Of a stretch of DNA of 64,000 bases, positions 41,418 through 49,367 are shown one piece after another. Below the pieces are notes generated by a model. The model was not told the DNA's origin. It made no database searches and was given only the letters and a program-made list of their open reading frames with translations. The position numbers and the translations under genes were made by a program. The DNA comes from an uncultured Verrucomicrobiota bacterium (GTDB taxonomy: Bacteria; Verrucomicrobiota; Kiritimatiellia; SS1-B-03-39; UBA6053): positions 28,602-92,601 of the forward strand of contig CAKZLZ010000124.1 of the NCBI GenBank assembly GCA_937127435.1, given 5' to 3'. Numbering within the stretch: the first letter of the stretch is position 1; every line of letters begins with the position of its first letter.

Positions 41418-42637
41418 AGATTCTCCAAGGGGTGTGTTCGTTTAGGTAAAGGGAAAGACACGCGTTTGCCGCTCAACTGGGATCGGTACGCGCCGTAAAT
41501 CATTTCTAAAACCGTTCGGGCATCCCGGGCACTCGCCAGCGGTTCTCTTTGCGCCTCCAGGGCACAGATAAACTCCCAGGCGGCCCGGCGGTTATTGCGG
41601 ATAAAATACCGCATGTACCCTTGGTAGGGACCAAAGTCCAAAGGGGCCGCTCCGGGAATTTCAGCATCTGCCGGAAGGGTCAGGTCTTCAAAATGGGTAT
41701 CATCTTCGGGAGGCATAGAAGAACGGCTGATTCGCAACTTACGTTCATCGTCAAAGCGGACCGCCAGCGACCCGGCAGTTCCGACAATGGTAATGCCCAT
41801 GCGCAGGCCGGAGTCGGCCATACCCCGACGACTTTCAAACCAGGCACGCACTCCGCCTGGAAAGGTGTAAAACGCCACCACCTCGTCGCCGGCCACCGTC
41901 CCGATGGGTTCATCGGTTTCGATGGCATCCCCCACCTGAATGGGTTTTCCCTGCATGGTGAACTCCGCAAATACAGCGGACGGCTCCCCGAAAAAATAAC
42001 AGGCCAAATCCAGAATATGTGTGCCCAGCACCAGCAGATCCTCTCCCCCACCCCGGTGATCCTCTTTGCCCCTTCCGTAGAAAGATTTCACCTCACCGAT
42101 TTCGCCGTTCTCGATCATCCATTTGGCGGCTTGGAATACACCCGCATACCGCCCCAGATGGGCGACCGCAATATGAACGCCTTTTTGTTCTGCCTGTTTA
42201 ACGATGTCATCCGCCTCCTCCAGACTGGCGCTGAGGGGCTTTTCGCAGAACACGTGAATACCGCGGGAGATTGCGAGCGCAATAGGTTCGATGTGATCTC
42301 CGGGCAGACGTGAACAGACCGCGAGGATATCGATTGTCTCTGCGCCCAAAAGTTCCTGGAGGTCAGTATAATGCCGGGCAGCACCGACTTCCTGTCGGCG
42401 ATGATCAATTTGGTCTAAATTGGAATCCACCAAAGCCACCACCTCGCAACGCGGAAGTCCTTTAAAGGCCAAGTGGGTGAGGTGTCCACCGAGGCTGGGT
42501 TTGCTGGTGTCGTAATAAATGGCAACCCGCCAAATTTTATCAGCGCTATTTTTTTTAACCACTGATGAACACTGATCGACACTGATGTTCTGGTCTTGGT
42601 TCTGAGTATTTTGGGAATAGATGTTATTGGTATTCAT
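41414..42637 (-). CDS. Gfo/Idh/MocA-family oxidoreductase 2, 5' end inside a repeat
   Basis: The core is a normal family member: a strand-helix start KIWRVAIYYDTSKPSLGGHLTHLAFKGLP (with the glycine-rich loop replaced by a SLGG segment), HVFCEKPLSASLEEADDIV with the EKP motif, and a C-terminal sugar domain. The first 30 or so residues of the longest frame are translated from an inverted repeat at 42557-42656, and no alternative ATG follows. A GTG at 42562 is also inside the repeat. Neither start has a good ribosome-binding site, so the true start is uncertain. Confidence 0.82.
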   Translation of the reverse strand: MNTNNIYSQNTQNQDQNISVDQCSSVVKKNSADKIWRVAIYYDTSKPSLGGHLTHLAFKGLPRCEVVALVDSNLDQIDHRRQEVGAARHYTDLQELLGAETIDILAVCSRLPGDHIEPIALAISRGIHVFCEKPLSASLEEADDIVKQAEQKGVHIAVAHLGRYAGVFQAAKWMIENGEIGEVKSFYGRGKEDHRGGGEDLLVLGTHILDLACYFFGEPSAVFAEFTMQGKPIQVGDAIETDEPIGTVAGDEVVAFYTFPGGVRAWFESRRGMADSGLRMGITIVGTAGSLAVRFDDERKLRISRSSMPPEDDTHFEDLTLPADAEIPGAAPLDFGPYQGYMRYFIRNNRRAAWEFICALEAQREPLASARDARTVLEMIYGAYRSQLSGKRVSFPLPKRTHPLENL

Positions 42638-42656
42638 CTGTGTGTATCAGTGGTTG
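42557..42656. repeat. intergenic inverted repeat with ACTGAT words
   Basis: Left arm 42557-42587 starts AACCACTGATGAACACTGAT and repeats ACTGAT three times. Right arm 42632-42656 (ATTCATCTGTG, then a TATCAGTGGTTG tail) pairs with its outer part over about 25 bp with mismatches. The type ATCAGTG...CAGTGGTT is a repeat I associate with this phylum and Planctomycetes. The candidate start codons of the MocA-family gene lie inside it. Confidence 0.75.
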
Positions 42657-42677
42657 AAACTTTCTTCTACGCTTGGA

Positions 42678-43421
42678 TCAGCGATATCCACCACAGGCGC
42701 GGGCGCCGTCGATGAGATGATTGCTCCCACTGATCATGGCGGCATCTTCGGAGCTCAGGTAGAGGATAAATTTGGTTACTTCCTCAGGAGTGGCAGCACG
42801 TCCCAAAGGGGTTTTGATTCCCGCCATGGCCTCACGGGTGAGCACCGGCCCCGGGGAAACACAAACCGCGCGGATACCGTGGGGAGCCCCGGCCAGCGCC
42901 AGAGATTTGGTCAGACCGATGAGACCGCTTTTGGCGGCACCGTAGATCACCGCACCGGACCCGCCCACCACGCCGCCCACGGAGCCGAGATTGATGATGA
43001 CCCCGCTTTTCTGCTGCATCATGGTCGGCATCACCGCCCGGCTGAAATAGATCGGGCCGGTAAAGTTGACGTCAATCCCCCAATCCATCGCCTCCAGCGA
43101 CATCTCTTCGAAGCCACCCGGACAATTGCAGACCCGATGGGGATTTCCTCCGGCAATGTTGGCCAGGATGTCGATGCGGCCATAGCTTTCCACCGTGCGG
43201 GTCACGACCTGGGTGATGGCTTCATAGGAGCGGATGTCGGTGGGGACCGCCAGGGCCTCGCCACCGGATTGACGGATTTCTTCCGCCGCTGTTTCAATGG
43301 CTTGGGCATTCACATCCACCAGTACGACTTTTGCACCTTCGCCGGCGTATTGTTGGGCGCTAAGGAGGCCGAGGCCAGAGCCCGCTCCGGTTACAACTGC
43401 AACTTTTTCGTTGAATCTCAT
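42678..43421 (-). CDS. short-chain dehydrogenase/reductase (SDR) 3
   Basis: 247 aa. Cofactor motif VTGAGSGLGLLSAQQ, ANIAGGNPHR, INLGSVGGVVG with the catalytic Ser, YGAAKSGLIGLTKSLA, and the end SGSNHLIDGARACGGYR. It is the first gene of the minus-strand oxidoreductase island (40 bp before the MocA gene, with the ACTGAT repeat between them). The substrate is unknown. Confidence 0.9.
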   Translation of the reverse strand: MRFNEKVAVVTGAGSGLGLLSAQQYAGEGAKVVLVDVNAQAIETAAEEIRQSGGEALAVPTDIRSYEAITQVVTRTVESYGRIDILANIAGGNPHRVCNCPGGFEEMSLEAMDWGIDVNFTGPIYFSRAVMPTMMQQKSGVIINLGSVGGVVGGSGAVIYGAAKSGLIGLTKSLALAGAPHGIRAVCVSPGPVLTREAMAGIKTPLGRAATPEEVTKFILYLSSEDAAMISGSNHLIDGARACGGYR

Positions 43422-43488
43422 GGTAGTTTTGGGGCGGAGGGAGATGATTCCCCCTCCATTTTTTAGACTTATTCAAACAACGGTAAAA

Positions 43489-44403
43489 TCAAGAGTGAGA
43501 GCGACGATCCTTAAAAGCTCCCAAAGCCACCAAAAGCATTCCGCCCGCCATCAGCAGAAAGGAAGAAGGTTCCGGAATCGCGACGGCAACTACATCACCC
43601 AGCGTGGTTCCGTAGCGTACTTCGTCGATAAAGGCCGATTCAGTTTCTGAGCCTGAAGAACTGTTGCCCCCCAATACGAAATGCAACTCATGCTCAAAAT
43701 TTCTTTGAGAGTTAAAGGTCTCTGTAGCGGTGAAGGATGCATACGTCGCCAGATTAGCTTCCAAGCCTCCTCCAGCGCTCAACCAGTTGTCATAACCGGC
43801 CAGATCGAATATAAATTGGTCAGCCGTCCCCCCTCCGGGAAGACCTACATTGGTAAAGCGAGATAAAGCCAGATAGGTTGTATTCAGACTCAAACTGCCG
43901 TCGCTAGAAGCCGTGGTAACGTCATCATAAGCAACACCGGGATTTGAGGGAGCACCTGTTTCATCCATAACGGACATATACCGAGCGGTACTGGCTCCGT
44001 TGTTATACGTCCTTATTCTCACCGCACCCTCATTAGAAAGCGAGGTCAACTTAACCAGAGCGCTGTGGTAAAGATCACCAGTATGTGCCCGGGCGGTAGA
44101 GGTTAGATCACCTTTAAGGACCGTATAACTATTAGCTCCACTTGCGCTCTGGTACAGCGAGCCACCGGTGGTCGGAAGGAAATTCGCGCCAAAGGTCAGT
44201 CCAGCAGTTTTGTATATCGTGGCGCCACCAGAAATGGCATCGTAATAGTCTCCGGTCAATCCAGTCGCAGAGGTCGTTACACTATCCATAGATGCATTGT
44301 CGGCCAAACCATAATCCCATCCCTCGTAAATCAAAAGAGAGGCTTGTAGGGACAAAGCTCCGAATCCAATGAGGTAGCATGCAGCGGTTAATATTTTTTT
44401 CAT
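43489..44403 (-). CDS. PEP-CTERM surface protein 1
   Basis: 304 aa. Signal peptide MKKILTAACYLIGFGALSLQA. The beta-rich body starts SLLIYEGWDYG, the start typical of lectin/LamG-like PEP-CTERM proteins, and the sorting signal is PEPSSFLLMAGGMLLVALGAFKDRR. Exosortase cleavage and surface attachment are expected; no exosortase gene is in this window. The ribosome-binding site AAGGAACG is good. It is divergent from a LacI-family regulator whose operator-like palindrome lies between them, suggesting regulation of this gene by that protein. Confidence 0.85.
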   Translation of the reverse strand: MKKILTAACYLIGFGALSLQASLLIYEGWDYGLADNASMDSVTTSATGLTGDYYDAISGGATIYKTAGLTFGANFLPTTGGSLYQSASGANSYTVLKGDLTSTARAHTGDLYHSALVKLTSLSNEGAVRIRTYNNGASTARYMSVMDETGAPSNPGVAYDDVTTASSDGSLSLNTTYLALSRFTNVGLPGGGTADQFIFDLAGYDNWLSAGGGLEANLATYASFTATETFNSQRNFEHELHFVLGGNSSSGSETESAFIDEVRYGTTLGDVVAVAIPEPSSFLLMAGGMLLVALGAFKDRRSHS

Positions 44404-44496
44404 GGTTCGTTCCTTTTTTAAGTTATCTTATGCAATGCTGTCAGTTTTTTGGCATTCGTGGCAAGAACAAACTTGTAATATTTATGAAACTAGGCA

Positions 44497-44517
44497 TGTA
44501 AATAATTCTTATTTACA
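44497..44517. promoter_or_regulatory. operator-like palindrome between PEP-CTERM and LacI genes
   Basis: Perfect inverted repeat, arms TGTAAATAA and TTATTTACA around a 3-bp centre (TTC). A half-site ATTTACAAT follows at 44522-44530 and overlaps the TACAAT -10-like box of the regulator. It is the best candidate binding site for the LacI-family protein in this region. Confidence 0.65.
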
Positions 44518-44535
44518 ATCCATTTACAATATTTT

Positions 44536-45489
44536 ATGCCTACCATTCAGGATATCGCCCGCGAAGCCGGGGTATCGACCGCTACCGTCTCCCGCGTTTT
44601 CAGCAACCATCCCAACGTTAAACCTACGCTTCGGGAGCAGGTGCTCACGATTGCCCGCCGGCACAATTATGCGCCCCGATTGTCCGGCCGCCGCCGTACG
44701 GTGATGCTCATCACCCCTTCGCGCACCGAACATCCGGTGCAAAGTTACGTGGACATGGTACTTACCCATCTGGTGGAAACCGCCGGACAACGCGGCTACC
44801 GGATTGAAATTCTCACCGAGGACAGTCTGGATCCTTTGGCCAACACCCCCTTCTGTGCGGCCGTCCGGATCAGTACAGAAAGTCCTGCCCTGGAAAATTG
44901 GGAGCGGCATTTTCAGGTTCCGCTGATCCTGATCGACCGTGAAGCGCCGAAAAATCAGCGAAAGGTAATCTCGGTACGTTCCAACGAAGAGCAGGGAATG
45001 AATCTGGCCATCGAATATTTGGTCCAACGAAACTGCCGACGCATCGGCTGCCTGGTCAGCAATACCAAAATGGGCAACCCCGAAAAGAGGCTGCTGCATT
45101 TGCAGAAGGCCCTGCAGCAACACGGCCTGCCTGCGAGTGACGCCTTTGTCCGTCTGGTCCGTGAGGAAGATTATTTGGAAGAAGTTGCCAAACTGCTACG
45201 GCAGAAGGTGGATGGACTTTTTGCTCCCGGTGGAATGGGCGGGATCATTACGGCTTATGCGCTGAATCTGCTTGGAAAACGCGTACCCGGGGACGTCTCA
45301 CTGATCGCTTCCGAGCGCGCAGTGGTCTCCCGCTACAGCTTGCCGCCCCAAACCACCATCACCCAGGATTACGGACGCATGGCCTCGATTGCGGTGGATG
45401 CAATTGACGCCTCGCTAAGGGGAGAAGCTGTCATCCGCGATACGGTGCTCGACTATCAACTGATCGAACGGGAAAGCGTTGCCCGGTGA
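44536..45489 (+). CDS. LacI-family transcriptional regulator
   Basis: 317 aa. N-terminal helix-turn-helix TIQDIAREAGVSTATVSRVFSNHPNVKP, hinge region near RRHNYAPR, then a periplasmic-binding-protein-like effector domain (PLILIDREAPKNQRKVISVRSNEEQG and GKRVPGDVSLIASERAVV). It controls carbohydrate-related genes in response to a sugar. TACAAT (44525-44530) ends five bases before the ATG, so the mRNA may be leaderless. A decayed glycosidase fragment lies directly behind it, its likely former partner. Confidence 0.93.
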   Translation: MPTIQDIAREAGVSTATVSRVFSNHPNVKPTLREQVLTIARRHNYAPRLSGRRRTVMLITPSRTEHPVQSYVDMVLTHLVETAGQRGYRIEILTEDSLDPLANTPFCAAVRISTESPALENWERHFQVPLILIDREAPKNQRKVISVRSNEEQGMNLAIEYLVQRNCRRIGCLVSNTKMGNPEKRLLHLQKALQQHGLPASDAFVRLVREEDYLEEVAKLLRQKVDGLFAPGGMGGIITAYALNLLGKRVPGDVSLIASERAVVSRYSLPPQTTITQDYGRMASIAVDAIDASLRGEAVIRDTVLDYQLIERESVAR

Positions 45490-45568
45490 TCATTTTTTTT
45501 GGAGGCAGAGAAGCCGGGGAGGCAGAGGCCCAACCCGCCTTCACACAACCCTCCCGGTCGGCGGCTGT

Positions 45569-45685
45569 GTATTGACTGACCTTCTGGAGCGTGATCAGGA
45601 AGTCCTTACCCTGGAGGATGGCTCCGTCCCCCTCAGCCTTCCCCCCTTCGAAATCAAGACGCTGCGGTTTAAGCGCAAGTCGTAA
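45569..45685 (+). pseudogene. remnant of a glycoside hydrolase C-terminus, GH38-like
   Basis: About 38 codons in frame with a stop encode VLTDLLERDQEVLTLEDGSV then PLSLPPFEIKTLRFKRKS. The closing PxEIKTL(R) pattern, preceded by a turn-rich TLEDGSVPLSL strand, is the usual end of GH38 alpha-mannosidases. No start, catalytic domain or upstream homology is left between the LacI stop (45489) and this point. It looks like a large deletion that removed a sugar-degrading gene formerly next to its regulator. Confidence 0.55.
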
Positions 45686-45708
45686 GCCTCATCGGGTACA
45701 AAAAAAGA

Positions 45709-45733
45709 ACCCCGCAATTTTGCGGGGCTCTTA
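45709..45733. terminator. hairpin terminator
   Basis: Stem CCCCGCAA / TTGCGGGG with a TT loop. It has A-rich sequence to the left and CTCTTAT to the right, and is preceded by AAAAAAAGAA, so it may act on both strands, chiefly for the minus-strand pseudopilin gene. Confidence 0.75.
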
Positions 45734-45743
45734 TGTATAAACG

Positions 45744-45765
45744 CCTCCCGGGAACAACCGGGAGG
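45744..45765. terminator. second hairpin behind the pseudopilin gene
   Basis: CCTCCCGGG-AACA-ACCGGGAGG, 8 to 9 bp with a small loop, without a clear T tract on the plus strand. It lies between the first terminator and the pseudopilin stop. Confidence 0.5.
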
Positions 45766-45784
45766 GTTGAATGCAACTCTAAGA

Positions 45785-46498
45785 TCAGTGAGGTTGCAGA
45801 ATCGGGTTTGTGGGACGCACACCGGAGTTATTTTTTGATCCGGGGTTAATCGCTTCCCAAGTCATGTTACGACGCACCACGACTTCTCCGCCACCACCTG
45901 CACGAATCACAATAATTGCATCTTCGCCATAGGGGTCTTTGTAAGCACCGGCCGTGGTGTTAACAGTTCCGTTCCCTACATTTTGAGGACGCAAGGTTGT
46001 ATCGGTCCCCCAATCCACCAGAGCATCTTCATTTAAGTTACGGGTTACGATAAAAGGTAATGCCGCTTCAGATTCGGCGGTGATGCCGGTCACTACGGAC
46101 CAGGGATTGTCTTCCCCTTCTAAATCAGTCAGGCTTTCGGCACGCGTCACTCCGGAGACCGCAAAAACAGAAAGGTCTTCGGGTAAAATCTGACCTGCAC
46201 CATTGTTGTCGTCATAATCACGCATCAACCAAGCAAAATACTCCGTACTGTTGCTGTAATTTGCGTTTGTTTCTTCCGCATAGTAGTTCACAGTATTGTA
46301 TCCGCTCACGTCCGTAACGGTAGCAAATATGTTTGTGTAAATACCTTTTCCGCTCGTCATGACTTTGAGCCGTTCCGCTTTCTTTAAAGCACCTGTAACA
46401 GCCGGGATAAGGATGGATGCCAGCAGGGCGATGATGGCAATAACCACCAACATTTCGATCAGGGTAAAACCTGTTTTTTGGGTTTGTTTGGTTTTCAT
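45785..46498 (-). CDS. type II secretion/pseudopilin-like protein
   Basis: 237 aa. It begins MKTKQTQKTGFTLIEMLVVIAIIALLASILIPAV, a textbook prepilin leader (cleavage after Gly10, Glu at mature position +5). An extended globular domain follows, rich in Asn, Thr and Gly, with a closing region RNMTWEAINPGSK. It belongs to the large set of prepilin-like proteins found in this phylum, whose partners are usually secretion or surface assemblies. It stands alone. Confidence 0.85.
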   Translation of the reverse strand: MKTKQTQKTGFTLIEMLVVIAIIALLASILIPAVTGALKKAERLKVMTSGKGIYTNIFATVTDVSGYNTVNYYAEETNANYSNSTEYFAWLMRDYDDNNGAGQILPEDLSVFAVSGVTRAESLTDLEGEDNPWSVVTGITAESEAALPFIVTRNLNEDALVDWGTDTTLRPQNVGNGTVNTTAGAYKDPYGEDAIIVIRAGGGGEVVVRRNMTWEAINPGSKNNSGVRPTNPILQPH

Positions 46499-46660
46499 AA
46501 AGTGTCTCCGGTTGTTCTACAGTTAAATCCCTGAATTCATCAATGAATGCAGGCCTATATTTAAAGCTACACCATACACATAGATTCTGTCAATCGACTT
46601 TCTTTGAATCATGGTAAGAATATTCAATTTTTCAGGGGGCAAATTACTTAATTTGGGGAG

Positions 46661-46688
46661 TTGGCTTCTGCAATAAAACCCCTATGAA
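46661..46688 (+). promoter_or_regulatory. rsmG promoter, possibly leaderless transcript
   Basis: TTGGCT (46661-46666), 16-bp spacer, TATGAA (46683-46688); the rsmG ATG begins six bases later at 46695. Transcription would start at about the ATG. A four-codon ORF (ATG at 46684, TGA at 46696) overlaps the start. Confidence 0.45.
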
Positions 46689-46694
46689 TGCATC

Positions 46695-47399
46695 ATGAAT
46701 CAAATTCCGGAACTTTTCACCCAATCCTGTCGCGATCACAATCTGTCCATTGAGGATGCCTCCCTGGAAACCCTCCGGCTTTACGTGGAGAAATTGATGG
46801 AGGTAAATCAGCATATGAACCTCACCGCCGTGCGCGATTGGGACGGCATGTGGATGCGTCATATCTTTGACAGCCTGCTGCTGCTCCCCGATCTTAAAGC
46901 AGATCCGGATCAACGGGCATTGGATTTGGGAAGCGGCGGCGGCTTTCCCGGTATCCCCCTGGCCATTGTCCGGCCGGATATGCAATGGACCCTGGTAGAT
47001 TCCGTCAGCAAAAAAGTCCGCTTTCTGAATGAAGTATCCGCCGAGTTGGGCCTCAAAAATGTAACCGCCCTGTCTGAACGGGCGGAAACTCTCGCCCATC
47101 AACCGGAACACCGCGAAAGCTATCATCTGGTCACCGCCCGTGCGGTTGCCCGCCTGCCGGTCTTACTGGAATACACCATTCCCTTCTTAAGGGTGAACGG
47201 ATATTTCGCCGCCATGAAGGGTGAACAGGCCGCCAAAGAGCTGAAAGAATCGCGACGGGCCATCGAACGGCTCTCTGTAAAGCTGATGCGGAAACAGGAT
47301 CAACCCGGCGGCGGTCAATTGTTGTGGTTCAAAAAAAGAAAACCCACCATGAACAAGTATCCCCGCGCGGTGGGGATTCCGGGACAAAAGCCGATTTAG
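46695..47399 (+). CDS. rsmG: 16S rRNA (guanine-527-N7)-methyltransferase RsmG
   Basis: Methylates G527 of 16S rRNA with S-adenosylmethionine; loss gives low-level streptomycin resistance. 234 aa. The N-terminal part carries NLTAVRDWDGMWMRHIFDSL; the SAM motif is ALDLGSGGGFPGIPLAI; downstream are VDSVSKKVRFL and AVARLPVLLEYT. It has no neighbour mnmG here. It is convergent with the anti-sigma-like gene, with a perfect 26-bp hairpin between the two. Confidence 0.95.
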   Translation: MNQIPELFTQSCRDHNLSIEDASLETLRLYVEKLMEVNQHMNLTAVRDWDGMWMRHIFDSLLLLPDLKADPDQRALDLGSGGGFPGIPLAIVRPDMQWTLVDSVSKKVRFLNEVSAELGLKNVTALSERAETLAHQPEHRESYHLVTARAVARLPVLLEYTIPFLRVNGYFAAMKGEQAAKELKESRRAIERLSVKLMRKQDQPGGGQLLWFKKRKPTMNKYPRAVGIPGQKPI

Positions 47400-47407
47400 C
47401 AAATCGT

Positions 47408-47480
47408 AGTCCACGATCTCCGAGCGTGGAAATGAAACAAAAGCATAAGCTGATATTTCCACGCTCGGAGATCGTGGACT
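47408..47480. repeat. perfect 26-bp inverted repeat between convergent genes
   Basis: The left arm 47408-47433 (AGTCCACGATCTCCGAGCGT, then GGAAAT) is exactly complementary to 47455-47480, with a 21-bp loop. It lies between convergent rsmG and the anti-sigma-like gene, eight bases from one stop and one from the other. A solo arm with one mismatch occurs at 54705-54730. It could act as a terminator but lacks T tracts; the family looks like a REP-type palindrome. Confidence 0.9.
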
Positions 47481-47481
47481 C

Positions 47482-48288
47482 CTAAAGAAACACTTCCGGC
47501 AAGTTCTGTTCTTTGTCGTGTGCAATCAACAAATACGCATTCTCTTCATCATGCCATTTTATAGCCTTGCGCTCATTGACCAGCGCCTTTTCGGGTGAAG
47601 CCACGCCTTTTAATTTCACACTGGCCGAAGTGGTAACAAACAAGTGCACGGTCCCCTCATCCGAATTAAAGCAGATTACCGAAACTTTACCGTTAGGACC
47701 GTCTAAATAAGCACAACCCATGGTATCCTCTCCCAGTAATTTGGGGGGCGCGGAAAAAGGTTGTGCCCCTTGGCCTTCCAACCATGAGACCAGTTGGGTA
47801 CTGCCATTTTCACGATACTGAAGCGGCAAGCGTCCATCCGCCAATTCTCCGGCATAATGATAAAAGGCATCCGAGGGGGACTCATCCTGAATGGCGGCCA
47901 AACGCGCTTCTTTACGATTCTTCTGATCAATAATGTTCGTGGAAAGTACGGACATTCCCGCCAGCAAAAGGGCTAACACTGCGGCCCATGCGAAATTTTT
48001 GCGTATCCCCCATGGCGTCAATTCCACCATTTTGCCCTCAGGTTTCTTCTCCTGAGCTTTGCGCAACACCTGCTCAATCCTTTCACGGCAGTCTGCCGGC
48101 ATTCCCTCAATATGCGTCAACACGGGATGTGCCTTATAAAAGGTTTTGCTTTCCGCATATTTGCTTTGCAGCTCCGGGGAAGCAGACAGAATTTTTTCCG
48201 CCTCCGCAAAGTCAGGCTCATCCCGCAAATGGGGATGCTCTTCCGCGGATAATAATTTAGCTATGATTTCAATGTCGTCTTTCATCAT
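47482..48288 (-). CDS. anti-sigma-factor-like membrane protein
   Basis: 268 aa from the ATG at 48288 (a second ATG follows at 48285). The cytoplasmic N-terminal part (DIEIIAKLLSAEEHPHLRDEPDFAEAEKILSASPELQSKY) resembles the start of zinc-less anti-sigma proteins. A helix (FAWAAVLALLLAGMSVLSTNII) is followed by an extracytoplasmic beta-rich part. No ECF sigma gene is adjacent, so it is either an orphan or its partner is elsewhere. The longer frame to 48330 adds 14 basic residues and seems unlikely. Confidence 0.55.
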   Translation of the reverse strand: MMKDDIEIIAKLLSAEEHPHLRDEPDFAEAEKILSASPELQSKYAESKTFYKAHPVLTHIEGMPADCRERIEQVLRKAQEKKPEGKMVELTPWGIRKNFAWAAVLALLLAGMSVLSTNIIDQKNRKEARLAAIQDESPSDAFYHYAGELADGRLPLQYRENGSTQLVSWLEGQGAQPFSAPPKLLGEDTMGCAYLDGPNGKVSVICFNSDEGTVHLFVTTSASVKLKGVASPEKALVNERKAIKWHDEENAYLLIAHDKEQNLPEVFL

Positions 48289-48575
48289 GTGAGTGTGACG
48301 TTTCCTGCCGTATTTTCTTACACGAATCAATCAATCTTTTTTTTGAAATTTACCTGTCCCGTAATTTTAACAACCATGGGGAACCAGAATTCCTGTTGGA
48401 AAACTATGGATTCCCGTGCAATTCACTCTTTTCATACGGTCCTCCCAGAGAAGAATCCGAAGGCGTGATTGGAGATGATGGCGAAGAATAGGTTCGGCAA
48501 CTCTACCCGACGGTTTACCCGGAATCAGGCTCGGCCTTACGCCTTTTAAAAATCCCGCTAAATAACGCCGCCACC

Positions 48576-49367
48576 TCAACCACGCCGACGGCGGAACCTC
48601 AGGCCAAACAGCACCAGGGCACCGGAAAACATCACCAAGGTGGACGGCTCGGGTACGATTTGGATAGAGACGTCATCGGTCTGAGCATTCGTGACATTCC
48701 CCTGGCCGCCGGTCCGCTTAATAGCGATGCCGACGTAATCCCAGTCCTCGGTAATATTTACGAATGTGGTGGGAGCAGCATGCCAGATACCATCGATATC
48801 ATCATTTGCGGTATCACCGGCATCATAATCAAGCGAGACGACTTGAGTGGTGAGAATTGAGCTGTTGAAGGTCTCCCCTCCAAAGGATAACCCTCCGGTA
48901 AAGGTGGTGGCTGCTTCCCCTCCGGTGGCTTGATTCAACGCAAATACTTCAATCTGAAAGCTTAAATCTTGAACATAAGCGGCATCGACGCCATAGCGCC
49001 AGTCGACTTGCAGGGTATCCCCATTCGAGATGGTGTCCAATGCAAGAATTTGGATGTACCGCCCTCCTTTCCGATTAGCAGTTACGCGGTTGGAGTCATT
49101 GCCAGTCCCAACAACAGCGGACGTCATACCATCTCCGGCTATAGTTCCTGCCCAGGTGCCGATAAACCCGGTGAAATTGGCATCGCCACTGTCGACGGTT
49201 ACCGGTGAGGTATAATCGGCGGGGGCATAATAGCCGGAACCGCTCAACACTGCGTCGTTTATGGAACTCGCAAAACTTTCAAAGCCAGGGTTACTGAGAA
49301 GGTTTGCCCCACTGGCGCTAGAAACGACAAGAAATACTGTAAAGATGAGAGTTGGAATTTTCGTCAT
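48576..49367 (-). CDS. PEP-CTERM surface protein 2
   Basis: 263 aa. Signal peptide MTKIPTLIFTVFLVVSSASG, body starting ANLLSNPGFESF (a carbohydrate-binding-like start common in this class), sorting signal VPEPSTLVMFSGALVLFGLRFRRRRG. The ribosome-binding site GAGG sits seven bases before the ATG. Exosortase-dependent surface attachment is expected. There is no enzyme domain. Confidence 0.85.
   Translation of the reverse strand: MTKIPTLIFTVFLVVSSASGANLLSNPGFESFASSINDAVLSGSGYYAPADYTSPVTVDSGDANFTGFIGTWAGTIAGDGMTSAVVGTGNDSNRVTANRKGGRYIQILALDTISNGDTLQVDWRYGVDAAYVQDLSFQIEVFALNQATGGEAATTFTGGLSFGGETFNSSILTTQVVSLDYDAGDTANDDIDGIWHAAPTTFVNITEDWDYVGIAIKRTGGQGNVTNAQTDDVSIQIVPEPSTLVMFSGALVLFGLRFRRRRG

Noticed and set aside
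48367-48579. Minus-strand 70-codon frame behind PEP-CTERM protein 2
   Set aside because: No ribosome-binding site, no domain or signal peptide, and composition typical of a non-coding frame.
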